Source: Nitrosomonas communis
GTDB taxonomy: Bacteria; Pseudomonadota; Gammaproteobacteria; Burkholderiales; Nitrosomonadaceae
Length of the DNA: 64,000 nt
Direction: 5' to 3'
NCBI RefSeq assembly: GCF_001007935.1
Contig: NZ_CP011451.1
Coordinates: forward strand, 1,116,001-1,180,000
Shown: positions 20,991-29,452 of the stretch, one piece after another
How positions within the stretch are numbered: position 1 is the first letter of the stretch
Layout of the letters: each line of letters begins with the position of its first letter
Program-made: the position numbers and the translations under genes
The notes under the pieces: model-generated
Told to the model about the DNA's origin: nothing
What the model saw: only the letters and a program-made list of their open reading frames with translations
The model's database searches: none

Positions 20991-21946
20991 ATATAATGAT
21001 TTTTATTTTTCAATTTTGAAAAATACCATCAAATTTTTTACTGGGGGTAAAAAAGCATTTGTTAATGATTATTGATTGAGAATGCAAAATGAAAACCATC
21101 ACAGCAACACCCGCCAGCAGCATCAAAAAAAGCCAATCATTCACGCCACATGAAAAAAACTTGATTCTGGTGTATTCAATTTTTATATGCAAACAGATAA
21201 CGCGCGCCACCTATCTTATATTTGCACCATGATTTATTTTTTAATACACAGAAGGTCGCTTTATCGCTTGCGGCTGTAAATTGTCGGTTTATCTGAGGGG
21301 AAGCGCATAACAAAACCCCACCGAACCACAGCTAATAGATCTGATGGGGGGAGAGGCATACAATAATATGAACTTCATGACGAGCACTACATCATGAAAT
21401 ATTTTTAACGGCTCTTATTTCTGAAACTTTAGAATAAAAAAGGGCGAGATTCATTAAAATCCATTCCCACCAAGTAATAAGCGTTCTAGCGAAATCCTGG
21501 CGTTTTTTAACCAGTATATACTCTGCTTTAGGGTTATTTCTTATCAATACCGACAAATTACTTTCTTTGGAAACATTTAGTGTAGAAAGAGTAAGCCGCG
21601 GCTCATACATCTAAAATCTGTAGAGATTGAAATGGCCTTACCCTACCATTTACAAAATCGTTTTTATAATTTGTACGTACAAAGATTTGGACTGATTACG
21701 GTACTAAAAATGAAAGCTGTACAGATTGACGTTGCCCCACTCATCAAAAAGAGGACAACAAAGGAGAAGAAAGAGGAGTAAATTATCTTATCCCTTTATG
21801 AAATACACAATTTAATAAAATTGTGTATTGGAGACATTGCTTGATTTGATGTGAGAAGATGCAATATTAAATCGCATTTGGGCAGAAATATAGCTCTCGA
21901 TAATCTACCTAGTGCGGATTTTTATTAGCTTTTGGAAAGGGAATCA
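20991..21946. other. Long intergenic region with palindromes
   Basis: About 950 bp, AT-rich. It holds two clear palindromes: TTTGTACGTACAAA at 21,670-21,683, and AATACACAATTT/AAATTGTGTATT, a perfect 12-bp stem with a 4-base loop, at 21,802-21,829, some 120 bp before the lipoprotein gene. These could be protein-binding sites or transcript hairpins; neither is followed by a T-run. A 72-codon minus-strand frame at 21,392-21,610 lacks support and is not called. Confidence 0.4.
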
Positions 21947-22423
21947 ATGAAAAAAGCTATATCGTTATTAGCCGCAATTACGCTGTTATCAGGTTGCGCT
22001 TCCATATTCCATGGCGTATCGCAACAAGTGATAATACGAAGTAATCAGCCAGACGTTGATCTCTATGTGAATGAAGCCTTTATTGGACGCGGTAATGGCA
22101 TCACATCCTTTAAGAAAAAAGAAGAATACGTGATTACTGCACGCAAGGAAGGTTGTATGCCTGCTTCCATTCCAGCCTCAAAATCATTCGATGCCACCAC
22201 CTTGCTTGGTATGTTTATTGACTTGGGCATCATCTCAATACTTGTGGTTGATGGCGCTGGTACTGGTGCATGGCGTAAATTTGACCAAACCAGCTTTGTT
22301 ATTGATCCGCAGTGCGATAAAACACTAGTAGCACCAAAACCAGTGCAACAACTGTTAAGAAATAAGAAGCTAAAAAATAAGATTAAAAAGAAAATATATA
22401 AATATACAGATGATGCCCGTTAG
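21947..22423 (+). CDS. Small lipoprotein with PEGA-like domain
   Basis: 158 residues. MKKAISLLAAITLLSGC is a lipoprotein signal with lipobox LSGC (Cys17). The mature part has a PEGA-like stretch (DVDLYVNEAFIGRGNGIT), a glycine-rich hydrophobic segment (LLGMFIDLGIISILVVDGAG) and a conserved-looking WRKFDQTSFVIDP, and ends in a very lysine-rich tail. Proteins of this plan are common small outer-membrane or inner-membrane lipoproteins of unknown role. ATG 21,947 is preceded by GGAAAGGGAA, a good ribosome binding site; an upstream TTG at 21,932 is less likely. It interrupts two sets of integrase fossils, so it may have arrived as cargo. Confidence 0.75.
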   Translation: MKKAISLLAAITLLSGCASIFHGVSQQVIIRSNQPDVDLYVNEAFIGRGNGITSFKKKEEYVITARKEGCMPASIPASKSFDATTLLGMFIDLGIISILVVDGAGTGAWRKFDQTSFVIDPQCDKTLVAPKPVQQLLRNKKLKNKIKKKIYKYTDDAR

Positions 22424-22429
22424 TGCGGG

Positions 22430-23039
22430 CTATCTCTGTCGAATACCAATGGGGCAAGCTGTAACGCGCATTTAGTGATGTATGAACCAACCAACCCATT
22501 GATTAAGCGTAGCAATTCACCAATAACTTTAGGGTCGGTAATGCAGGCATGATACTTTGCTTTAACTGGCGTTAATGCCCCCCTCAAATCGCCACCAGAA
22601 TCACGTTCAGCACGCCCGGTTTGTTTAAATACTCAGCCGACATATTCTTCCTTGCTCATTGCATTTTCTCGTGCGCCCCACGGCTTTTTATCTTGCGTAA
22701 CACAGCAAGAGCAATTCAGGTGTGTTAGATACCCTTGGTTGGGCTGTTATCTAGCCAGGGAAATATATATCTTCTTCTAGACATCAATTTATATCTCTAA
22801 GCTTGATTCTCCCAAATAGTTAATTGCTTAATATGCCATTCAAGTGCTATAACTTAAAATGTGTTTTCGTGAGCATGATTCTTGGCTTGCTTGTTTACGG
22901 CTTTCACCATCACCGGGTCAATATCTTTAATAAGCAAATTTCGCGCTTCGTCTCTTTTCTTACGCGCAGCAGATAGGGTAATAGCTGGATAAGCACCAAT
23001 AGCTAAAGTTTTCTGCTTACCTGCATATCGGTAGTTCAT
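22430..23039 (-). pseudogene. P4-type integrase remnant 2
   Basis: The N-terminal piece at 22,854-23,039 (minus) reads YAGKQKTLAIGAYPAITLSA and RKKRDEARNLLIKDIDPV, the arm-binding DUF4102 domain. Further downstream on the same strand, about 22,435-22,650, another frame reads DPKVIGELLRLINGLVGSY and ITKCALQLAPLVF, the segment just before the first catalytic arginine of P4-type integrases. The parts between and after are lost. It lies about 260 bp outside attL, so it belongs to an older element at the same site, not to the resident prophage. Confidence 0.65.
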
Positions 23040-23296
23040 GCGTCAATACTTCCCGACGGAGTTCAACAGCAAATATAAACCGCCGCTATCAGTTAGTTTA
23101 TATGGCTTATCTCTTGCTTGAGCATTACGTATCGCGATATCTATAAACATTGATGGCATCTCTCTAGTGATATCAAATAGTAACATCAAATTGTATATAC
23201 AGATATCTTGTAATGCTATATGAAAATATCGATCTTGCTAAAAGCTAGTAAATTAGAGGGATTTGATGCTATAAGATACTATTTGAAATGCTTATG

Positions 23297-23354
23297 TGGT
23301 GCCGGGAGGGGGAATCGAACCCCCATGATGTTACCATCGCGGGATTTTGAGTCC
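23297..23354. other. attL: duplicated 3' end of tRNA-Leu
   Basis: 58 bp identical to 55,675-55,732 (from TGGTGCCGGGAGG to GATTTTGAGTCC). It contains the tRNA 3' half up to the anticodon loop and no 5' half, so it is not a functional tRNA gene. It is the displaced chromosomal copy left by integration. Confidence 0.93.
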
Positions 23355-23397
23355 AGTTCATTACTATTATTTATCAAATACTTAATAGTGATTTTTG

Positions 23398-23466
23398 TTC
23401 CGCAAAGATAGTAAAGAAGCATCTCTGAGAACCTTTATTTATGCGGGTCTATTTTATTTTGCGGAA
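23398..23466. promoter_or_regulatory. Candidate integrase/excisionase arm sites near attL
   Basis: TTCCGCAAA at 23,398-23,406 and the inverse motif TTTTGCGGAA at 23,457-23,466 lie 44-112 bp inside attL. The same 9-mer occurs as a palindrome at 55,596-55,614, 60 bp inside attR. Shared motifs in both prophage arms are what arm-type integrase or excisionase sites look like. This is inference from position and repetition. Confidence 0.45.
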
Positions 23467-23598
23467 CGGATTTATCCGCGTTTTTTGCATAGCTTGGTCA
23501 GCATTTCCTGTAGTTTGACAACCGTAATTAAACACACTTATATTGCGCTCAAGTGCAATCCATCCGTCGTTCAAAAAATCATAACAGAGAGTTGATTT

Positions 23599-24216
23599 AT
23601 GATTGCTCAATCAAGACTAGATAATGCTTATCAATTTTCAGATTGCTTAATGCAGACTATGAGAGGGATTCCCCTTTATGGAGGGTTAAGAGTACAGGCA
23701 GCTGCAGCATGCTATGGTATTGTTGTGCATCATTTTAATGCTATTCTCCTTACTATTCAAAATAGAATTTATGCTTCTAGTTCTGCATTAGAGAGAGTGA
23801 TGCTAGAAGCTTTTATAAATGGAGAGTGGATTAGATCATGCGCCACAGATGATGAGATTAACATTCTATACGAAGAAGGTAGGTATCCCAGTCCCAAAAT
23901 TAATAAGCGGATTAAAGCTATTGAAGAAATGGGGGAATGGAATGGTGAGTTGGAGAAATATTACAAAGATAACTAGAATACTCTTTGTAGCTATACCCAC
24001 ACAGCTGCATTTCAATTGTGGCAGTGGCATAAGCAAGATGAGATAGAGCCTAACTATAACCATGAACATCTTGTTGGACTATTAGATCGCTCAGAACGAA
24101 TTTTAGCTTGCGCCATTTCTGGAATTGCACATATGTCGAATTCATGTGAAGTATTAAATAATTTAAATGTGATAATGACTAATAAATGGCCGGAGCATAA
24201 TTCGAATAGGCCATAA
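23599..24216 (+). pseudogene. Hypothetical protein (DUF6988/DUF5677-like), broken by an amber codon
   Basis: ATG 23,599 opens a frame that hits TAG at 23,974-23,976 and then continues in the same frame to TAA 24,214-24,216, 205 codons in all. The C-terminal part reads CSYTHTAAFQLWQWHKQDE and LLDRSERILACAISGIAHMS, and the N-terminal part ALERVMLEAFINGEWIRSCA; this resembles small all-helical proteins of the DUF5677/DUF6988 kind, but I am only moderately sure of the family. A single substitution explains the break (AAC TAG AAT). It is a cargo gene next to attL and is not needed for phage growth. If the stop is leaky, or a suppressor tRNA exists, it could still be made. Confidence 0.6.
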
Positions 24217-24222
24217 ACATGA

Positions 24223-24471
24223 TCACACGATAAAGCGTGCAAACGTTCCCACTACAACTCCCCACACTTGTAATTCATCATTCTCACGGAACCTGAGTGT
24301 AGGATATGCTGGGTTCTCAGCGTGCAATTCAATAACTCCATTACAGGAATATAATCGCTTTACAGTATATTCATTATTAATCACTGCCAATACGATATGC
24401 CCGTGTTTGGGTTCGACTGAGCGATCGACCACCAGCATATCACCATCATAAATATGTGCACCAGTCATTGA
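24223..24471 (-). pseudogene. UmuD-like S24 peptidase, C-terminal fragment cut by IS3
   Basis: The 82 residues from the IS edge read SMTGAHIYDGDMLVVDRS and later INNEYTVKRLY, the Ser/Lys dyad regions of LexA/UmuD S24 peptidases, ending LQVWGVVVGTFARFIV as in UmuD proteins. The IS3 element begins exactly at the codon of the catalytic serine, so the N-terminal part and promoter are gone. No matching N-terminal half is found on the other side of the IS, nor beside the second IS copy. No umuC lies downstream. It could alternatively be the tail of another S24-type regulator. Confidence 0.75.
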
Positions 24472-24538
24472 TGAAGTGGTACCCAAAAACTGTACAGGTT
24501 GTTAAGCTCTGGCAGAATTAAAAAGGAGCTTAATAACA

Positions 24539-24820
24539 ATGAGTAAAAAGCGCATACAATATTCGAGCGAATTCAAAGCAAAACTAGCGCTGGCAGCGAT
24601 ACGTGGTGATGAAACTGTCCCCCAATTAGCAGCGCGTTATAATGTACATCCCACGCAGATCAATAGCTGGAAACGGCAACTCATTGAGCAAGCTGCCGAG
24701 CTGTTTTGTAAAAATAATACTGCCGCCAATAAGGAGCAGCCTACAACAGATGACCTGCACCGGGTTATTGGTCAATTGGCGGTAGAACGCGATTTTTTAG
24801 CAAGAAAGCTCAATCATTAA
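24539..24820 (+). CDS. IS3-family transposase OrfA
   Basis: 93 residues with an N-terminal helix-turn-helix of the transposase_8 type (IQYSSEFKAKLALAAIRGDE, then VPQLAARYNVHPTQINSWKR) and a leucine-rich C-terminal helix. OrfA binds the element ends and is also the N-terminal part of the OrfAB transposase. The sequence GCAAGAAAGCTC just before the orfA stop offers an A-AAG slippery codon; a -1 shift there enters an open frame (SKKAQSLSLVERKE) that leads straight into orfB. Confidence 0.92.
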   Translation: MSKKRIQYSSEFKAKLALAAIRGDETVPQLAARYNVHPTQINSWKRQLIEQAAELFCKNNTAANKEQPTTDDLHRVIGQLAVERDFLARKLNH

Positions 24821-24840
24821 GTCTTGTAGAACGCAAAGAG

Positions 24841-25668
24841 ATGATTGAGCCCCATGGCAAACTTAGTCAAACTCGTCAATGTCAGCTGCTGGATCTGGCG
24901 CGCTCAACTTATTATTATCAACCGCAACCAATCAGTAATGCTGATCTGGTTCTGCTGCGCATGATGGATGAACAGTACTTAAAGACGCCACAATATGGCT
25001 CACGCAGTTATGCTACCTGGTTTCAGCGCCAGGGAATCATGTTAGGGCGCAAGAAAGCCTCTTCCTTAATGAAGACACTCGGTATTGTCAGCATAGCTCC
25101 AAAACCCAGGACCAGCATCTCAAGCAAACAGCATAAGGTCTATCCTTATCTGCTTAGAGAACTTGTCATTAATAAACCCAATCAGGTTTGGGCTGCCGAC
25201 ATAACCTATGTCCCCATGGAGAAAGGCTTTGGCTATCTGGTTGCCATCATCGACTGGCATTCGCGTAAGGTGTTGAGCTGGCGCTTGTCCAATACCTTGG
25301 ATACTGACTTTTGTACTCAGGCGCTGGAGGCAGCCATCCAGGATTATGGCTGTCCACAGATCATGAATACCGACCAGGGCGTACAGTTTACCAGCGAAGC
25401 ATTTACCTCCATACTAAAAGATCATCATATTCAGATCAGCATGGATGGCAAGGGGTGCTACTATGACAACATTTTTGTTGAACGACTTTGGCGGACAGTT
25501 AAGTATGAGCTTTTATATACCAGAGAATTCAATAATCTGAAGGAGATAAAGCAGAATTTATCCACATGGTTTGAATGGTACAATCAAGAACGATTTCATC
25601 AAAGCCTTGACCGTCTTACGCCTGATGAAATCTACTATAGTGATCCAAGAATTGATCGGGTTGCCTGA
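24841..25668 (+). CDS. IS3-family transposase OrfB, catalytic part
   Basis: 275 residues with an HTH_21-like N-terminus (KLSQTRQCQLLDLARSTYYY) and an rve-type integrase core. The DDE residues are visible in VWAADITYVPM, NTDQGVQFTSEAF and DNIFVERLWRTVKYE, with the typical C-terminal WFEWYNQERFHQSLDRLTPDE. The open frame extends upstream past ATG 24,841 towards orfA, consistent with production as an OrfAB fusion by -1 frameshifting. This copy is intact, so copy A may still be active and able to mobilise copy B. Confidence 0.93.
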   Translation: MIEPHGKLSQTRQCQLLDLARSTYYYQPQPISNADLVLLRMMDEQYLKTPQYGSRSYATWFQRQGIMLGRKKASSLMKTLGIVSIAPKPRTSISSKQHKVYPYLLRELVINKPNQVWAADITYVPMEKGFGYLVAIIDWHSRKVLSWRLSNTLDTDFCTQALEAAIQDYGCPQIMNTDQGVQFTSEAFTSILKDHHIQISMDGKGCYYDNIFVERLWRTVKYELLYTREFNNLKEIKQNLSTWFEWYNQERFHQSLDRLTPDEIYYSDPRIDRVA

Positions 25669-25951
25669 ACCTGTTTAACTATACATATCAGAGCTGAACT
25701 TTCTTTCAGGTTGTCCAGTTACAGGGAACCACATCATAAAGGCCACGGGAAATTGGTAGCTAAGTACAAATAAATATATTTCGAGCTCTAGTTAGGAGGC
25801 CAATTGATAATTATGGATTTGCAATTACTGTTTTGAGCAATTATTGCTTGATAGTTAATCAACCACCTCAAACCTAACCTTGCATCTCTCAGTCAAATCC
25901 CAGGCATATATCTTCAATTTCTCGAAGTCCTGCCACACCTGTTCTAATCCG

Positions 25952-26638
25952 TTACTCGGTTAAGCTCAAGCCAATCTCTTCAAAGGCTGATGTAAATACA
26001 TGCACTGGCTCCTCAAATCCTGATCCGTTTTCCTCCGGACGTATGCCCAGATCAGGAAGTCTTACGATACACCCCCATTCATGCTGTTCTATTAACTTAT
26101 CCCCTATTTCGACAAAAACCACTTTCAGTTTTTTGCCTAATCTTTCTCGTACTTCATTCGCCAGATCATGATGAGGCACAAAGCCATTAAGCTCGCGATT
26201 TGTTGCGATACCTTTGTAATTGGCTCCAAATCCTTTCTTGCTGCCGTTTAGTACGGCAACGGGATTGGATACATTTTTTACCGCCTCAAAGAATCTTTTG
26301 AAAAGATATGTGTATTTTTGATTTATATTTTCTATATCTTCGTCTTCGGTAGACAATACTACGCCCTGATGATTGCCATCCCATCTGCGGGGAAAATCAT
26401 GATGATGAAGTATATTAAGCTTATAGTTATAGACAGTATTATGTTCGTGTGGAGGGCTGATGAGAAGATCGTCTCGATCTACATGGAATTTAAACCCTGG
26501 TTCCAGCATTCTTAGCATGGATTTCGCTGGCGTTATCCACCAGTCAAACGGGTATGTGGTATTAATACCAAAGTGGCTACGTAAGTTCCAAGTATTTCTG
26601 CAGTTTGGGCCAAGGCTAAAAATTAGATCTGACTTCAT
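25952..26638 (-). CDS. DUF1796 family protein (putative papain-like cysteine peptidase)
   Basis: 228 residues. The N-terminus IFSLGPNCRNTWNLRSHF followed by YPFDWWITP is the DUF1796 signature, with the candidate catalytic cysteine at residue 13 (GPNC). Later AVLNGSKKGFGANYKG, and VVFVEIGDKLIEQHEWGCIVR near 175, fit the family. DUF1796 proteins are described as putative cysteine peptidases but their substrates are unknown; they often occur near glycosyltransferases and in phages. No signal peptide. It is placed between the lysis genes and the IS, downstream of the duplicated hairpin element, so it may be read from the late transcript as cargo. No obvious function in the phage cycle. Confidence 0.75.
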   Translation of the reverse strand: MKSDLIFSLGPNCRNTWNLRSHFGINTTYPFDWWITPAKSMLRMLEPGFKFHVDRDDLLISPPHEHNTVYNYKLNILHHHDFPRRWDGNHQGVVLSTEDEDIENINQKYTYLFKRFFEAVKNVSNPVAVLNGSKKGFGANYKGIATNRELNGFVPHHDLANEVRERLGKKLKVVFVEIGDKLIEQHEWGCIVRLPDLGIRPEENGSGFEEPVHVFTSAFEEIGLSLTE

Positions 26639-26689
26639 AATATATTTATTCCTCTAAATAAATATATTATGGCGATAAGCCAATTCCAC

Positions 26690-26976
26690 AATTGTGTAAT
26701 GATTTACAGCGTACTGTTCCCTAACAGTAGCAGGCAATGTTTGATTGGTAGCATTGAATAATTCAACTATGGTAAAAATTACCATAGTTGAACTGTATGC
26801 TTGCTTAAAGCATGTTGATTTTAAATACCTCAAAATTGTGTAATGATTTACAGCGTACTGTTCCCTAACAGTAGCAGGCAATATTTGATTGGTAGCATTG
26901 AATAATTCAACTATGGTAAAAATTACCATAGTTGAACTGTATGCTTGCTTAAAGCATGTTGATTTTAAATACCTCA
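26690..26976. repeat. Tandem duplication of a 144-bp unit with three hairpins
   Basis: Two copies (26,690-26,832 and 26,834-26,976) differ at a single base (GGCAATGTTTG versus GGCAATATTTG). Each unit holds three perfect inverted repeats in a row: TACTGTT/AACAGTA (4-base loop), a 14-bp stem TTCAACTATGGTAA/TTACCATAGTTGAA (3-base loop), and ATGCTT/AAGCAT (5-base loop). It lies between the holin stop and the DUF1796 start. A 107-codon minus-strand frame runs through it only because the unit length is a multiple of three; I do not call it coding. A structured RNA, protein-binding array or MITE-like unit are possible. Confidence 0.85.
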
Positions 26977-27056
26977 ACCGAGGTAATAAAAATTAACATG
27001 AAGAGAAATTATTTATTATTAGCCACCTCAAACCTAGATCTGCATCTTTTAGTTAA

Positions 27057-27461
27057 TCACTTAGCAACACCTTTGATCTTCTCGACCATTCTGACCCCGC
27101 TCAACCCTAACATGGCTAGCACCAATTCTAGCAAGTAGTCAGTATGAATATCCGGCAGAGTCTTAAACGGCAGCTCAAATGCCTGAACGATCCAAAGCAT
27201 GAAGGGTTGACCAATGAATGCCCAAAAGCATCCAAACACGCAGCACCAACCCAAAGCAGGACGCCAGCCAGCAACAAAAACAGAGGAACTAGCGGCCTCA
27301 ATCTTATTGATCTCACGTTGATCCGCAGCTGCTTGGTTGATGGCTTTCTGCAGATCGCCTTCCAGTTGTTCCCTTGCTCTGGCTCGCTCGTTCTCATTGG
27401 GTATCAGGTCAAGAACTTTGTTGATGATTGGGGTTATCGCTGGAAATAATAATTGCCACAT
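27057..27461 (-). CDS. Phage holin, 3-TM family
   Basis: 134 residues. N-terminal amphipathic part LLFPAITPIINKVLDLIPNE, a charged helix (ARAREQLEGDLQKAINQAAAD), then two or three hydrophobic segments (WRPALGWCCVFGCFWAFIG, LLELVLAMLGLSGVRM) in the pattern of the 3TM holins of phages and gene transfer agents. It would make membrane lesions that release the endolysin. ATG 27,461 is preceded by GGAG within the end of the endolysin gene, whose stop is one base upstream, so the two are tightly coupled. A longer frame start at 27,485 is less likely. Confidence 0.82.
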   Translation of the reverse strand: MWQLLFPAITPIINKVLDLIPNENERARAREQLEGDLQKAINQAAADQREINKIEAASSSVFVAGWRPALGWCCVFGCFWAFIGQPFMLWIVQAFELPFKTLPDIHTDYLLELVLAMLGLSGVRMVEKIKGVAK

Positions 27462-27462
27462 G

Positions 27463-27894
27463 TTATCGCTCCACGTCTTTGTCAAGATTGTAAAAATTCA
27501 GCCTTCCGATTTTACCGACGAGCCGGTCAGGATTTTCTTTGGCCCACTTTGGAATAGCATTACCTTTAAGGGAGTCGTCATAGTATGAATCGATACCTCT
27601 GAGGGGTGATTTGTGCGATCCATCGACTACCGATCTGGCTATCTCAAGACATTCTGAAAATACTGGATCGCCCGTTTTAGGCCAGTTCGTCAACTGTCTA
27701 TCATTGGGATCGGTAATGCTCGAATACTGCCATTTTTTCGTGAGCACACTAATGATGTCATTGCCCCACCAGCCCGGATTGTTCACCCGGTTAACAATGG
27801 TATGAGCGACAGCAATTTTCGCATCGCGCGTTTCACCCCTCGCCTCACGCCAAATGGTTAGCGCGAGCATTACAATTTCGTAATAACTCCACAT
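27463..27894 (-). CDS. Phage endolysin, SleB-like cell wall hydrolase
   Basis: 143 residues. IWREARGETRDAKIAVAHTI followed by VNRVNNPGWWG is the Hydrolase_2 (SleB) signature with its likely catalytic glutamate (E in REARGE near residue 17). PVFSECLEIARSVVDG and the C-terminal FYNLDK also fit. No signal peptide, so release depends on the adjacent holin. It sits in the lysis block 27,057-28,466. Confidence 0.87.
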   Translation of the reverse strand: MWSYYEIVMLALTIWREARGETRDAKIAVAHTIVNRVNNPGWWGNDIISVLTKKWQYSSITDPNDRQLTNWPKTGDPVFSECLEIARSVVDGSHKSPLRGIDSYYDDSLKGNAIPKWAKENPDRLVGKIGRLNFYNLDKDVER

Positions 27895-27904
27895 ATGCCC
27901 TACC

Positions 27905-28186
27905 TCACAACGTAATAATCACGTAGATATTAATGGCTACGATTGCCACAACAGACGGAACCAGAAATTCAAGTCTTGCTTGATCGTTCCACCTTTCAAG
28001 ATTCCACCAATAGATCAGCCCTCGATATTCGTTATCTTTGGCGATTCGCTGCCCCAGCTCCCACATATACCAGCTCACCACTACGGCAACAGTTACCGCG
28101 ATCAGGTGCGGCAATACTAATAAAATGATCATCATCACCAGAGAAACAGCAGAATGCACCAGAATGTCTTTTAAGTTTTTGTTCAT
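27905..28186 (-). CDS. Small membrane protein of the lysis module
   Basis: 93 residues with hydrophobic segments at about 9-42 (HSAVSLVMMIILLVLPHLIA and VTVAVVVSWYMW) and a C-terminal one (VVAIVAINIYVIITL). It starts 10 bp before the endolysin gene on the transcript. Position and membrane pattern suggest a second holin, antiholin or spanin-like protein. I do not recognise the family. Confidence 0.6.
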   Translation of the reverse strand: MNKNLKDILVHSAVSLVMMIILLVLPHLIAVTVAVVVSWYMWELGQRIAKDNEYRGLIYWWNLERWNDQARLEFLVPSVVAIVAINIYVIITL

Positions 28187-28238
28187 GTCTTTATAGTCAG
28201 TTAGTTAAAAATAATTGCTTGCAGCTCAAATAAAACGG

Positions 28239-28466
28239 TCAATTTCTCAGCCAGTTGCTGATGCCATGCTTGATGTAATCCACGTTCTGAAAAAACCACC
28301 AGCCTACGGACGCGCAACCCATTACGACATACAAAGCAACCCTCCCAGCAAACATCATTCTCTCGATGCTTTGTAAACGCTGATCGATGTTCTTCAATGT
28401 GGCAGCCATGTCGCGCACGCTTTCAGGATTCATCGGGCATTCATCCGGTGTCTTCTCTCTCGCCAC
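28239..28466 (-). CDS. Small phage protein with one membrane segment
   Basis: 75 residues from GTG 28,466 with GGAG 9 bases upstream. The N-terminal half is a charged helix (SVRDMAATLKNIDQRLQSIE) followed by one hydrophobic segment (VALYVVMGCASVGWWFF). This coiled-coil plus C-terminal anchor plan is seen in haemolysin XhlA-like and other lysis-accessory proteins. Probably part of the lysis block; the family is not certain. Confidence 0.6.
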   Translation of the reverse strand: MAREKTPDECPMNPESVRDMAATLKNIDQRLQSIERMMFAGRVALYVVMGCASVGWWFFQNVDYIKHGISNWLRN

Positions 28467-28618
28467 GATTCATGCTCCAGTCCGTTCTATACCCATGATT
28501 CATCCCTCTAAAAATGTCTCAAATTAGAGACAAAAATGATAATATGACTACTGGATTAACTCCAATTTGAATGAAACACGGGCTCTGCTGGAACAGGGCT
28601 CGTGCATATGATGTAGTT

Positions 28619-29452
28619 TTAAAACAATCTCTCCACGATCATCTTCACTCCGGTAGCGAGATTATCCCCATGCGCTCTGAGAACCGATCCTGATGCGAGC
28701 CAGCCTGTGTATCCATTTCCCGTAGGTCCGGATCCTGTAGCCTGCGCTCCGCCGCCTGCAAAAATTAATTTCTCTGACTGTGGTATTGATGAGAATGCTG
28801 TTGCGAGATTTGCAGAATTCAAGGAGACACCGCACTCTCCATTTGTGTTCACATAATCAACCATTAAATTAACATGATAGAGTCCACTAGCATTGATCGT
28901 GAATCTCCCGCCGTTTGCTGCGTTATCTGCATAGGTAATCGATGCGCCCAGATTAGTTTGAATTGTTGCGAATCTCATAATAGAGGTGTCTGTAGAGGCA
29001 TATGCATTGGAAGTATAAACCACGACTTTTTCAGTGCCCTGGAATGGCAACAGGATTGGCGATGCCTGACTGATGGTCCAGGTCGCTATCGTTCCGGATC
29101 CAGCAATATGGGTGACATTAACAACCAGTGCCCCGGTGCTTGAGTTGTAGGATACGACTTCACCTTGCATCCATTTCGTCACATCCGCGCTATTAGCGAC
29201 TCTAACTGTCATTCCAGCCACATAGCTTTTAGATGCCTGCACAGTCAGGCTTTTGTTTCCTGTGCCGATAGCCAGGCTGGTGGTGCTGGTTGAATTGGTG
29301 GCATTAAAATTAAACGCATTGACTGCGGCATTAATCTCGATACCAAAATTAGCCAGCTCAGAAAAGAACTTGTTCATGCCCTCATTAAACTGGGCCTCCG
29401 TCATATTGGACGTATTCGGCAGTGGCGTGCTTAGTGGAGTGATAGCCATCAA
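28619..29452 (-). CDS. Phage tail fibre or receptor-binding protein, C1q/TNF-like C-terminus
   Basis: 277 residues, rich in Ser, Thr, Asn and Ala. The N-terminal part (MTEAQFNEGMNKFFSELANF) is helical; the C-terminal ~125 residues (FTINASGLYHVNLMVDY, then LSSIPQSEK-like turns and SGSVLRAHGDNL) follow the jelly-roll pattern of C1q-like phage tip domains. It follows the tail genes and precedes the lysis genes, the usual place of a tail fibre. Its ATG overlaps the preceding gene by 4 bp. Sequence identity to known fibres cannot be judged here. Confidence 0.65.
   Translation of the reverse strand: MMAITPLSTPLPNTSNMTEAQFNEGMNKFFSELANFGIEINAAVNAFNFNATNSTSTTSLAIGTGNKSLTVQASKSYVAGMTVRVANSADVTKWMQGEVVSYNSSTGALVVNVTHIAGSGTIATWTISQASPILLPFQGTEKVVVYTSNAYASTDTSIMRFATIQTNLGASITYADNAANGGRFTINASGLYHVNLMVDYVNTNGECGVSLNSANLATAFSSIPQSEKLIFAGGGAQATGSGPTGNGYTGWLASGSVLRAHGDNLATGVKMIVERLF

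Larger units (their letters stand above)
24472..25736 (+). mobile_element. IS3-family insertion sequence, copy A
   Basis: 1265 bp with imperfect terminal inverted repeats: left TGAAGTGGTACCCAAAAACT, right (complement) TGATGTGGTTCCCTGTAACT. It encodes orfA and orfB in the usual -1 arrangement. Nearly identical to copy B at 37,870-39,135 in the opposite orientation. The flanks (ATTGA to the left, TAAAG to the right) show no 3-5 bp target duplication, so this copy is a recombination product or its neighbourhood was deleted after insertion. Confidence 0.92.

Noticed and set aside
23297..23354. A second tRNA-Leu gene
   Set aside because: Only the 3' half is present; it is the attL duplication.
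26654..26977. 107-codon minus-strand frame with internal duplication
   Set aside because: It simply follows the 144-bp tandem repeat, whose length is a multiple of three, and contains the perfect hairpins; no start signal or homology.
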